DNA of 64,000 nucleotides from Massilia sp. H-1. GTDB taxonomy: Bacteria; Pseudomonadota; Gammaproteobacteria; Burkholderiales; Burkholderiaceae_D. The notes beneath the pieces were generated by a model that did not search any database, was not told the DNA's origin, and worked only from the letters and a program-made list of their open reading frames with translations. The position numbers and the translations under genes are program-made. The stretch spans positions 4,960,001-5,024,000 of the forward strand of contig CP087969.1 in assembly GCA_024703915.1 (NCBI GenBank), read 5' to 3'. Positions 8,557-17,598 of this stretch are shown piece by piece; within the stretch, counting starts at the first letter, position 1; each line of letters begins with the position of its first letter.

Positions 8557-9199
8557 TTAGCCATCGCTTCGACCAGGTGGCCGAAGTGGCGCCGGTCGCG
8601 CGGCCCGGCCCGCCCGGCGCGCAGGGCCGCCGCCCGCCTTCCTGCTGGAGAGATCGGGCTGGTCGGCGCGCACCCGGTCGTCGCGATACAGACAGGCGCG
8701 GATCACGGCCGTGGTGCCGGAATTGTGGATCCATTCTTCACGGGGCACGAGCAGGGTATCGATGCCGCGCGGATGGGGCGTGCGGCGCAGGATATGGCGG
8801 CGCGTGTTGGCCAGATGCCAGCGAAAATCGCCCGGGCCGCGCAGCCATAGTTCGTGCCAGGCGTTGCGCACCGTGCCCGTGATGTGCAGCAGCAGCTGGC
8901 GCGGCGAATAGGCCTGGCCCTGATAGATGATGCAGTCCCCGCGCACTTCGGCATGGTAGGTCTGGTGCCGGTATGCCAGGCGCAGGCAGGTGCCTTCCGG
9001 GAGGAACAGACTTTTCCATTGATAACCGCGCGGCCGCCTGGGCCGCGCCGGGATTGTTGCGCGTGGTTTCTTGCAGCCACGCTTGCAACGCTTCTTCGAC
9101 CACGGAGGCCACGCTGCGCGGATCGTCCTGCGCCTTGAGCATGCGCACCACGGCGGCGCGGGTGGTGGGACTGAGGTGGACCTGCGTCATCTCGAACAT
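8557..9199 (-). CDS. Protein with RHH-like N-terminus and RAMA-like domain
   Basis: Not firmly recognised. The N-terminus MFEMTQVHLSPTTRAAVVRM, followed by DPRSVASVVEEALQAWLQET, looks like a ribbon-helix-helix or short alpha-helical module. After a one-base frame correction near 9030, a second block reads GYQWKSLFLPEGTCLRLAYR, HAEVRGDCIIYQGQAYSPRQ, LLLHITGTVRNAWHELWL, PGDFRWHLA. This resembles RAMA-type domains (GYxWKxLFLPxGTxLR..SPxxLA..TGxxRNAWxxLW) known from restriction-modification-linked proteins; the similarity is from memory. The C-terminal 50 residues are low complexity, Arg-rich and may be mis-framed. It is convergent with the cytochrome c gene. A nucleic-acid-binding role is inferred. 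Confidence 0.5.
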
Positions 9200-9439
9200 G
9201 CTCGCCTCCGGTGTGGTCAAATCCTTTGTTTGACACCGCCGCTGGCGCGGCAGTTCCACTCCCATACAAACGAGCGCAAAAAACCACCGCGAGCAAGTTC
9301 GAGATCACAGGCGCGCTTAGCCGCTTGCAGGGCGCGAGCAAGAACGAGACGATAGACTCGCCGCGCGCCTGTCCTGCGCGCGGCGCGGCGGCCACAGCCT
9401 TCGCCGCAGCCGCCTTTTCCCAACCTCAGTAAGCTGCAA

Positions 9440-11927
9440 TCATCCGCAGCTGCCGATGTAGTGGCATTCGCCGCAGTGGCTGCAGCCATCGACCTTGTGC
9501 AGGGCCTGAGCGCCGCACTCGGGGCACTTGCGCGATGGCCCGGCTTGCGGTGCGCTGGCTTGGCGCAGGCGGCAGGGACGGTGCGGCCACGGTGATGCGG
9601 GCCAGCTGGCGCGCCAAGTCGGCCACCGGCACCTGGTTGCCCATGCGGTCGAGGAAGCCGCGCCGGATCAGCACGCGCTGCAGCATGAAGGCAATCGCGC
9701 CCACTTCCGAATCATGGAAGGCTGGCACTTCGGTACCATCTTCACGCGTGATGCTGCCGCAGCGTACCGGTCCTTTTTCCCACACCACTTCGCGCATGTC
9801 GGCCAGCGCCTTGGCCACCGAGCCCATGCGCGCGTGCGGCCAGCGACAGCAGGCGCATGGTCGACGTAATCCACTGCTGGCCGTCGCTGCGCTGGTTGGC
9901 TTAAGCATGAAGAACTCGAACGGCCGTTCGATCACCACCGGCTGCCCGTGCAAACGGCCTTCGGCGCGGATGAAGCTCACCGTCAGGTAGGCGGCCTTGG
10001 TGCCTTCCTGGGTCGAATAGCGCACCTTGCAGGTGACCGATTCCAGTTCATGCCTACTAGGCCTGGTTGTCGAAGCGCTTGTGCAGCGGGTCTTCGTCCG
10101 GCAGGGCAGTAGCGCAGCTCGCTCTGGGTCACGCTGAGCACACTGGCCAGGCCCGGGTTGGGGCGGTAGGTGGCCAGGCCTTTGAGCCCGGCGCGCCAGG
10201 CGTCGCGGTACAGATCCTTGAAGTCCGCGTACGGATAGTCGGCCTAAGCACGTTGACGGTCTTGGAAATGGCGGTGTCGATGAAGGGCTGCACCGCCTGC
10301 ATCATGCCCAGGTGGTCGCGCGCCGACATCTGCAGGGCGGTGACAAATTGCGAAGGCAGGAGGGCGTCGTCGCTGACGTCGTGGCCCAGGTGGCGGTACA
10401 GGCGCCAGGCGTGGTCGGCCACTTCGTAGCTGCGCGTGCTGCCGTCGGCCATGCGCTTCTTGCGCCAGTAGACCCAGGAGAACGCCGGTTCGATGCCGTT
10501 CGAGGCATTGTCGGCAAAGGCCAACGTGATGCTGCCGGTCGGTGCGATCGACAACAGGTGCGAATTGCGGATGCCGTGTTCGGCGATGGCGTCGCGCAGT
10601 GCTTGCGGCAGGCGCGCGGTGAACTGGCCAGCCAGATAGGCGGCAGCGTCGAACAGGGGGAAGGCGCCTTTTCGCGCGCCAGGGCGACCGAGGCTTCGTA
10701 CGCAGCGTCGCGCAGGTGCTCGGCGATGGTTGCCGCCGTGCGGCGCCCTTCATCGCTGTCGTAGGCGATGCCGAGCATGACCAGCGCGCTGCCCAGGCCC
10801 AGAAAGCCCAGGCCGATGCGGCGCTTGGTGCGGCCTTCCTGCTCCTGCTGCGGCAGCGGCCATTCGGTCGCGTCCAGCGCCAGATCGAGCATGCGCACGC
10901 CGATGGCGGCCACTTCGCGCATCCGCTCGAAGTCGAGCCGCGCTTCGGCCGTGAACGGCGCCTCGACAAAGCGCGTCAGGTTGACCGAGCCAAGGTCGCA
11001 GCAGCCGTAGGCGGGCAAGGGCTGCTCGCCGCAGGGATTGGTGGCGCACAGGCGCTCGGCGTAGTACAGATTGTTCTCGGCATTGATGCGGTCGATGAAC
11101 AGCACGCCCGGCTCGGCATGGTCGAAGGTCGACGTCATCACCGCGTGCCACAGCGCGCTTGGCGTCGATCGTGTGGTACACCCACAGGCCGTCGTCGCGC
11201 AGGAAGGCGCTTAGCCGCGATCTGGTCGTCCGCCGGTTCGGCCGCATGCACCAGTTCAAACGGTCCGGCCGCGTCCAGCGCGCATGAAGCCGTCGGTCAC
11301 GGCGATCGACAGGTTGAAGTTGGTGAAGGCGCCGCTATGCTTGGCGCTGATGAAGCGTTCGATATCGGGGTGGTCGATGCGCAGCACGCCCATCTGGGCG
11401 CCGCGCCGGGCGCCACTGATTCGACCGTCTTGCACGAGGAATCGAACACTTCCATGTACGACACCGGCCCGGAGGCGCGAGAATGGGTGCCCTTGACCTT
11501 GCTGCCGCAGGGGCGGATGGCGCTGGAAGTCGTAGCCGACGCCGCCGCCGCGGCGCATCGTCTCGGCCGCTTCGGCCACGGCCGTGTAAATGCCGGGCAG
11601 GCCGTCGTGCCAGCCCGTGACGGAGTCGCCGACCGGCTGCACGAAGCAGTTCATCAGCGTCGCCTTCATGCCCATGCCGACCGCCGAATTGATGCGCCCG
11701 GCGGGGACGAAGCCCTGCTGCTGGGCCCACAGGAATTTCTCTTCCATCTCTTCGCGCAGCCTTAAGCAGCTCGTACTGGGCCAGCGCCCTGGCCACGCGC
11801 GCCTGCACGTCCTGCACCGAATTCTCGTCGCCTTTGGCGTATTTTTCGCACAGCACGTCGACCGCGACTTCTTGCGCTTAAGCAGCCGTTGCCGAACATA
11901 TTCTCGTTTGCGTTCATTCTGTTCCTG
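9440..11927 (-). CDS. nrdJ: Adenosylcobalamin-dependent ribonucleotide reductase (class II)
   Basis: Reduces ribonucleotides to deoxyribonucleotides using AdoCbl radical chemistry, independent of oxygen. About 829 codons. Visible blocks: RRGGGVGYDFSAIRP, NPCGEQPLPAYGCCDLGSVN, GFLGLGSALVMLGI, SIAPTGSITLAFADNASNG with IEPAFSW, and a C-terminal Cys-rich tail CPECG..GCSHCGECHYIGSCG typical of the large NrdJ. Start MNANENMFGNG. Breaks occur near 9850, 9905, 10060, 10245, 10660, 11160, 11213, 11270, 11420, 11762 and 11878; GCCGGC repairs 9905 (EFFMPANQR) and 10245 (VNVPADYPYADF). Its B12 requirement links it to the corrinoid locus at 24.8-32.4 kb. It is divergent from a hemerythrin gene. Confidence 0.92.
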
Positions 11928-12016
11928 ATCCGATGGGACTGGGCGCCACCATGGCGCCAACTCTGGCGACTATCCGTGAAGTGGGGCGCGGCTGCCTTAA
12001 CGCAGGCTAAGGATTC

Positions 12017-12030
12017 ATAAGCTGGATCAA
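12017..12030. promoter_or_regulatory. FNR-like half-box between nrdJ and hemerythrin
   Basis: ATAAG-CTGG-ATCAA, followed by GGA, has a perfect right half of the FNR/ANR consensus and a degenerate left half. It lies in the divergent region 57 bp before the hemerythrin start. Confidence 0.35.
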
Positions 12031-12086
12031 GGACGCGCCCGGCCCCGGGGCCCCACAATCACCCATACCAATCGGGAGGGGACATC

Positions 12087-12533
12087 ATGATCGCCATTTG
12101 CACGCATTTGATGCAGGACCGGGAGCGCTGCGACGCGCTGCTGGCCACTGCCTGCGCCGACATCAGCGCCATGGCCTGGGGCAGCGCACTGCGCTCGGTG
12201 GCCGAAGCCACCCAGGCCCTGGCGCGCCATCTTCAGCTGGAAGAGCAGTACCTGTTCGGCCCCTACGACGCGGTGATGGAGGGCGGCGAACTGGTCACCA
12301 CCGGGCTGCGCGGCGAGCATGCGCGCGTGAGCGCGGCGCTGGCGGCGCTGGAACAGGCGGCGGCCGACCATCAGCGCGAGCTGTTCCTGCACCAGGCTGA
12401 CGATTTGCGCGCGCTGCTGGCCCACCACCACCTCAAGGAGCAGGATGCCTTCTATCCGCTGGTCGCGCGCCTGCTCAAGGCGCGCGGCGCTGGTCAGCGC
12501 ACCTCGATCGTCCCCGCCATCCCCGCCTCATAG
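12087..12533 (+). CDS. Hemerythrin HHE-domain protein
   Basis: A 148-residue helical protein, MIAICTHLMQDRERCDALLA. Candidate di-iron ligands are H7, the HLQLEEQYLFGPYD helix, RGEHARVSAAL, and HHHLKEQDAFYPLV: the His/Glu pattern of the HHE family. Such proteins bind O2 or NO or store and repair iron, and are common beside NO-detoxification genes. GGGAGGGG precedes the ATG. The gene is intact. Its 3' end overlaps the repaired end of the convergent cupredoxin gene by about 40 bp. A second, divergent hemerythrin gene lies at 17196-17578. Confidence 0.83.
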   Translation: MIAICTHLMQDRERCDALLATACADISAMAWGSALRSVAEATQALARHLQLEEQYLFGPYDAVMEGGELVTTGLRGEHARVSAALAALEQAAADHQRELFLHQADDLRALLAHHHLKEQDAFYPLVARLLKARGAGQRTSIVPAIPAS

Positions 12534-12968
12534 TGCCCTGGCAGCAGACACGCATAGCGGATAGTGCTTAGCCCGGCTGGAAGCGCCACAGGATCTGCGC
12601 TTCGGCGCCCGGCGCCACGTGCGCCATGTAGGGCGCGCCGTGCACCATGGCCGGGTTGGCCCGCATCGCCCGCCGGTGCTGTTCGATCTCTTCCTGCGTT
12701 CCCAGCACGATTTCGTGCATCGCCTGCCCATGGTTGGCAACGACCAGCCGCACCGTCTCGCCGCGCGCAATCGTCAGCTCGCCCGGCGTGTAGCGCATGG
12801 TGTCGTCCATCCCGATCCGGACCGTGCGGCCCACGTCGGCCGCCTCGCCCGCGTCATGCGCAGGGCTGCTTGCATGGCCAGGCTGGCCCCGTGCGCCGCA
12901 TGCTCGTCATGGGCGGCGGCCGGCCAGCCAGCGAACAAAGCCAGCACAAAGGCGGCGCCGCGCTTCAT
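12494..12968 (-). CDS. Periplasmic cupredoxin-domain protein
   Basis: A signal peptide (MKRGAAFVLALFAGWPAAAH) and a His-rich linker precede a cupredoxin domain: RTVRIGMDDTMRYTPGELTI, VVANHGQAMHEIVLG, then after repair near 12567, TIRYACLLPGHYEAGMAGTI. The copper ligands H (MHEIV), C, H and M (YACLLPGHYEAGM) are all present, so it should hold a type-1 or related copper site. Breaks near 12870 and 12567 fit GCCGGC scars; without the second repair the protein would stop at 12568 and lose three ligands. Its start overlaps ubiT (ATGA), tying it to the ubiUVT operon. Role: periplasmic copper electron carrier or copper buffer (inference). Confidence 0.75.
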
Positions 12969-13434
12969 GCCGCCCCCTTGGACGGCATGAAGGGCGCCAG
13001 CCTGGCCAGCAGCTGCTCGAACACGCCGTTGTCGAACGCATCCATGGTGTTCTTGAAGAGCAGGCCCAGCTCGGTGTCGCCGGACAGGGTCAGGCGCCGG
13101 CTGAAGAACAGGCTGTCGGGATCTTCCTCGCGCCGCGCCAGCAGCCACAGGTCGTGCAGGCTGGCGCCGATCGCCAGTTCCGGCGCCGGGCCGTTTTGCA
13201 GCGGCACGAAGCGCTGGCCGCGCCAGGCGACGTCGAAGCGCAGCCCCAGGTCGGTCACCGACAGGCGCAGGCGCCGGCCTTCGAGCGCGGCCCGGGTGTC
13301 GGCCTAAGCAGCTGGGGCGCCAGCACGGCCGACAGGCCGCGCGCGAACAGCCACGAGCCGGGATAAACAGGCAGGCGCGAGGCGATCGCGGCCAGCGACG
13401 GCAGCGCCGCCTTCGGTTTCTGGCGCCAGCTCAT
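12965..13434 (-). CDS. ubiT: SCP2-domain ubiquinone accessory factor UbiT
   Basis: About 156 residues beginning MSWRQKPKAALPSLAAIASR, with LPVYPGSWLFARGLSAVLAP and the SCP2 lipid-binding core LEGRRLRLSVTDLGLRFDVA, NGPAPELAIGASLHDLWLLA, RREEDPDSLFFSRRLTLSGD. UbiT binds hydrophobic ubiquinone intermediates for the O2-independent hydroxylases UbiU and UbiV. One scar near 13305 interrupts the frame. Its start overlaps the ubiV stop (ATGA) and its stop overlaps the cupredoxin start (ATGA), so it is the fourth of five coupled genes. Confidence 0.87.
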
Positions 13435-14330
13435 GCGGCCACCTGCAGCATGCCGCTCTGGCCGTGCCAGTAGCCGTTGCAAGCCTCGCCCGGCAGCAGG
13501 GGCGCGAGCGCCGCGCGCGCCGCCGCCGCGTCGATCAGGCCGCGCCGCGCCTGGTCGTAAATGGCCAGCACGGCAGCCGTGCCGCTGGCCTGGGGACTGA
13601 TGCGCACGATGTCGACGCTTCTAGCCTCGGCCAGCTGCCCCAGTTCGCCCACCAGGCAGTGCACCCCGGCCGACTGGGTCTGGGTCCCGTTCAGGACCAG
13701 GAAGGGCTTGTGCTCGCGCGTGCGCAGCAGCAGGCCGTCCGGATGGTCCATGCAGCTGAACTGGCAGTCATCCTTGGGCAGGTTGCGGTTGCGGGCGGTG
13801 AAGCAGCGCGCCGAGAAGGCGAGCGGCATGCGCCCGTGGGCGAAGATTTCGGTCTCGATCCGGGCCGGGGCGTCGCGCATGACGGCCGCCAGCTGGTCCC
13901 GTCCCATTTCCAGCGGCAGCACCCAGCGCGTGGCGCCCAGTTCGGCCAGCACCGCCAGGGCCGGGCCGTTGTACAGGTTCAGGTGGGGCTTAGGCCACGA
14001 AGGGCGTGCTTACTTAGGCAGGCTGTGCACGGCGCCGAAGTCGTTCGCTTCGACCAGGTAGCGGCCGTTGGCGGCGATTTTGCGCATGGTGCCCACTTCG
14101 GCCTGCGATTCGATCAGGGCCTGGCTCGACAGGACGGCTTGCTTGTAGGCGGCGGCCAGCAGGTCGGCCACGTCGAGCCAGTCGGCCAGTTTCAGTTCAT
14201 GCTTAAGCGGAGCAGACGGTTTCGCCGATGTAGACGATGTCGGCCGGTCCCTCGGCCACTTCCTGGTAGAAGTCGAAGACGGCCGCGCGGGCCAGTAGGT
14301 CAGTATCGGACCAAGTGCGAGTTGTAGCAT
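13431..14330 (-). CDS. ubiV: O2-independent ubiquinone hydroxylase subunit UbiV
   Basis: A U32-family protein of 300 codons; with UbiU it hydroxylates ubiquinone precursors anaerobically, using prephenate as oxygen donor in the characterised E. coli system. Start MLQLALGPILTYWP. Fe-S ligands are visible: an early Cys in YIGETVCS near residue 39 and SARCFTARNRNLPKDDCQFSC with the C-x12-C-x3-C spacing of E. coli UbiV. The C-terminus includes GEACNGYWHGQSGM. Breaks occur near 13990, 14010, 14211 and 14295; the GCTTAAGC-type ones fit GCCGGC. It lies downstream of ubiU (20 bp) and overlaps ubiT. Confidence 0.9.
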
Positions 14331-14350
14331 GGGCAAAGCTCCGGTGAAGT

Positions 14351-15385
14351 CTACTTCCAGGCGCGGTGATACGCGCCCAGGGTGTGCTGCTGGCCTTCGG
14401 CGACCTTGCCGAGGGCGGCCATCCAGGCCGGGTGAACCGAGTAGCGCGCCAGGTTGTCGCGGCAGGCGTCGAGCGCTTCGCGCCATACCCGCGTGACCTG
14501 GGCCACGTAGGCGGGGCTGCGCTGGCGCCCTTCGATCTTGACCGCGCGCACGCCGGCGTGGATCAGCTGGGGCAGCAGTTCGAGCGTGTTCAGGCTGGCT
14601 TAGCTCCTCGATCGCGTAATAGCTCTCGCCCTCGACCTCGAAGCGGCCCTTGCACAGGGTCGGATAGCTGGCGTTTTCAGCCTAGCCTCATAGCGGTCGA
14701 TCAGCACGCCGTTCAGGCGCGCTTCGAGCGCGGCCGGGGTCTCGACCCAGCGCACCGCCTTGGCCGCATGAGCACACCCCGTGGGTATTGGGCGACTCGC
14801 CCGTGGCATACGAGGACAGGGCGCAGCGCCCCTCGACCATCACGCACAGGCTGCCGAAGCCGAACACTTCGATTTCGACCGGGGTATGGCCGATCAGCTG
14901 GCGCACCTGGGCCAGCGACAGCACCCGCGGCAAGACCGCGCGCGATGCCGAAATGGCGGTGATAGAAATTGATCGCCTCGGCATTGGTGGCCGAACCCTG
15001 GACCGACAGGTGCAGCCGCAGCGCCGGATGGTGCTCGGCCACGTAGGCCATCAGGGCCGGGTCGGCGCAGATCAGGGCGTCGGCCCCGGCGCCGGCGGGC
15101 GCGGTCGGCGGCGCCGCGCCAGGCCAGCCAGTTGTCGGCCTGCGGATAGGTGTTGAGCGCGACCAGCACCTTGCGCCCGCGCTGGTGGGCGTAGGCGATG
15201 CCCTGTTCGATCGCCTGGTCGTCAAAATTGAGGCTTAAGCGAAGTTGCGCGCATTGGTGGCGTCCCGGAAGCCCAGGTAGACGCAGTCGGCGCCATTGTC
15301 GATGGCGGCCTTGAGCGCGGGCAGACTGCCTAGCCGGGCACACCAGTTCGGGGATGCCCGCTGCGGGCGTGGCTGCATGCTTCAT
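14351..15385 (-). CDS. ubiU: O2-independent ubiquinone hydroxylase subunit UbiU
   Basis: A U32 peptidase-fold Fe-S protein of about 345 residues acting with UbiV and UbiT. Start MKHAATPAAGIPELVCPAG. Key text: GRKVLVALNTYPQADNW, DALICADPALMAYVAEHHP, LHLSVQGSATNAEAINFYH, and the cluster motif GSLCVMVEGRC..GESPNTHGVCS with C-x6-C-x16-C, the spacing of E. coli UbiU; the fourth Cys is in SYPTLCKGRF. Then AVKIEGRQRSPAYVAQVTRV. Breaks near 14600, 14685, 14775, 15110, 15236 and 15330 are mostly scars. The start overlaps the ipdC stop (TGATG). Confidence 0.9.
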
Positions 15386-17048
15386 CAAACTGCCTCCATC
15401 TCGGCCTGGGCCAGTGGCGCCAAGCTGCTGCAGGCGCCGCACGCCGGTCACGAAACGCTCCAGCGTGCCCGACACGGTGCCGCGCGGGATCATCACTTCG
15501 ATCAGCTCGAACTTGCCGCGCCTTGCCACGGCCGCGTCCAGCGCCGCCCCCAGTTCGGCGCGCGTGGTCACGCGGGCGCCGTTGCCGCCCAGGGCGGCGG
15601 CCATGTCGGCGAAGTGCCAGTCGCTCAGGTCGGTGAAGGCGGCGTCCGGCTCGAAGGCGCGCAGCATTTCCCAGCTCTGGTTGTTAAACACGATCACCAG
15701 CGGATCCCAGCCGTAGCGCTGGCAGTTGCCCAGTTCCCAGCCCGTCATCTGGAAGGCGCCGTCGCCCACCAGGATCACGGGCTAGGGCAGTGGCCCCGCC
15801 CGCCTGCAGGCCGAGCCCGGCCCGGCACGCCGTAACCCATGCTGGCGTAGTAGCCGGGCGCCACCAGGTCGGTGTGGGCGATGTCGAGCGCGGTAAACAG
15901 GCAGTCGCCGATGTCGGCCGCCAGCGGCAGGCCGGGATGGCGCGCCAGCATGTCGTTGACGGCGCGCGCCACGTCCAGCGGGGCGATGCTGCCGCCGTCG
16001 CGTTCCAAGCGGTCCGGATAGCGCAGGGGGCGCCAGCAGCCGGCGCCGCGCAGGCCAGCCGTTCGCCATGTTCGAGCAGGGTGTCGACCAGGGCCGCCAG
16101 GCCCACGCCCGGATACACCTGGTAGCCCATGGTGACGCTGCCGTCGCAGGCCAGGATGCTGCGCCGCAGGTCGATCTGCTTGCCGGACACGCCGAAATTG
16201 GTGTCCGAGACGATCACGCCCAGCATCAGCAGGGCGTCGGCATGCTCGACCGCGTGCGACAGGGGGGCGGGACCGGCCACGCCCAGGTAGGTGCCGAGCA
16301 GGGCGCAGTCGCTGTCGGCCAGCAGGCCGCGCCCCATGAAGGTGGTGGCCACGGGAATGCCCAGCAGGCGCGCCAGGCGCGCCACCTTGTCTTCGATGCC
16401 GTGGCGCCGGATTTCCACGCCCACCAGCAGCAGCGGCGCCTTGGCCGCGCGCAGCTGGTCGAGCACGGCGTCGGCGCAGGCGGCCAGCGCGCGCGGGTCG
16501 GTCACCGGCAGCGGCAGGCGCGGCACGCGCTCGCACGGGGCCAGCACCTGGTCGCGCGGCAGTTCGATATAGACCGGGCGCGACTGCGCCAGGCAGTTCG
16601 CCAGCACCCGCGCCAGGTCGGCCGGGGCGCGCGCCGGGTCGTCCAGCACCACCTGGTCGCAGGTGATTTCGCGGAAAATGGCCAGTTGCGAGTCGAGCGT
16701 CTTGGCCTGATGGTGCAGCAGGTAGCCGCTGCGCTGCTCGGCCGCGCCGGGGGCGCCGGAAATGACGACCAGCGGCACTTTCTCGGCATACGAGGCGGCC
16801 ACCGCGTTGACCATGTTGAGGGCGCCAGCGCCATAGGTGACCACCGCCACGCCCGGGCGGCCATGGTAGCGCCGCCGCGTCGGCGGCAAAGCCGACCGCC
16901 GGTTCGTGGCTCAGGGTGTACATGGGAAGAATGCTTAGGCCCGCTCGGCCTGGCGGAAGAAGGCCAGGATAAAGTCGCCGGGAATGCCGAATAGCTCGCG
17001 CGCGCCATGGTCGTGCAGCGCGTGGAGGAGTGCCTGTGACAGGTTCAT
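15385..17048 (-). CDS. ThDP-dependent alpha-keto acid decarboxylase (IpdC/PDC family)
   Basis: About 554 codons. N-terminal ThDP domain: MNLSQALLHALHDHGARELF, GIPGDF, LSHEPAVGFAADAAARYHGR, with the catalytic Glu in the SHEP motif. Middle domain includes VGVEIRRHGIEDKVARLARL. The C-terminal cofactor motif is GDGAFQMTGWELGNCQRYGW, DPLVIVFNNQSW (GDG..NN). This fits indolepyruvate/phenylpyruvate or pyruvate decarboxylases; the substrate cannot be fixed from sequence. Breaks near 15425, 15782, 16030, 16865 and 16933 are indels or scars. It is the first gene of a coupled operon with ubiU, ubiV, ubiT and a cupredoxin, an unusual partnership. The FNR-like dyad at 17126 lies upstream. Confidence 0.85.
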
Positions 17049-17125
17049 TTGTGTGGGGCCCGATGAAGGTGGGGGCGGGCCCATTGCCAGCCCCAGCCGC
17101 ACTGTAGCCGGGTGGGGCTCGCCTT

Positions 17126-17148
17126 TCCTTAAACTGCTTCAAGGATTT
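17126..17148. promoter_or_regulatory. FNR-like dyad, copy shared with 8084-8106
   Basis: TCCTTAA-N5-TTCAAGGATTT, identical outside the spacer to the site before the cytochrome c gene. It sits in the divergent region between ipdC-ubiUVT and a hemerythrin gene, so one regulator could serve both directions. Confidence 0.45.
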
Positions 17149-17195
17149 GGCAAGCGTGTTGGGGGGACAATGATGGCACCAGGAAGGGGGAACGC

Positions 17196-17578
17196 ATGCA
17201 CACCATGTTCAGCAAGCTCGATACCGACCAGGCCCAGCACGGCCTCTGGTTCAACACCGCCTGCACCCAGGTGCGGCAAGGCAACTGGCACGCGGCCGCC
17301 CTGTCGCTGTCGCGCCTGAGCGCGGCCCTGCGGCGCCACCTGCGCGCCGAAGAAGCCGGTCTGCTGACCGCGCTGGCCGACCGCCTCGGCCAGGACAATA
17401 CCTCGACCGCCATGCTGCGCGTCGAACACCAGCAAGTGCTCGGGGTGCTGGCGCGCATGGACGCCAGCCTGGCCGAAGCCGACCGCAGCGCCTTCATGAA
17501 GCATGCTTAAGCACGCTGCGGCTGGTCCTGCAGTTTCACAACCAGAAGAAGGAAGCGCTGCATCCGGCCTTCGGCTGA
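17196..17578 (+). CDS. Hemerythrin-like HHE protein
   Basis: About 127 residues, MHTMFSKLDTDQAQHGLWFN, with candidate iron ligands in HLRAEEAGLLTALADRLGQD, MLRVEHQQVLGVLARMD and, after repair of the scar at 17508, LVLQFHNQKKEALHPAFG. Without the repair the frame ends at 17511 and loses the last ligand helix. AGGAAGGGGG precedes the ATG. It is distinct in sequence from the hemerythrin at 12087. It is divergent from ipdC-ubiUVT and shares the FNR-like dyad, which suggests anaerobic or NO-linked expression. Confidence 0.75.
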
Positions 17579-17598
17579 ACGCGGCGCCTCGCTCCGCC

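Noticed and set aside
8557..9199. Transposase or integrase remnant
   Set aside because: No DDE or tyrosine-recombinase motif and no terminal repeats were seen; the conserved block fits a RAMA-like domain better.
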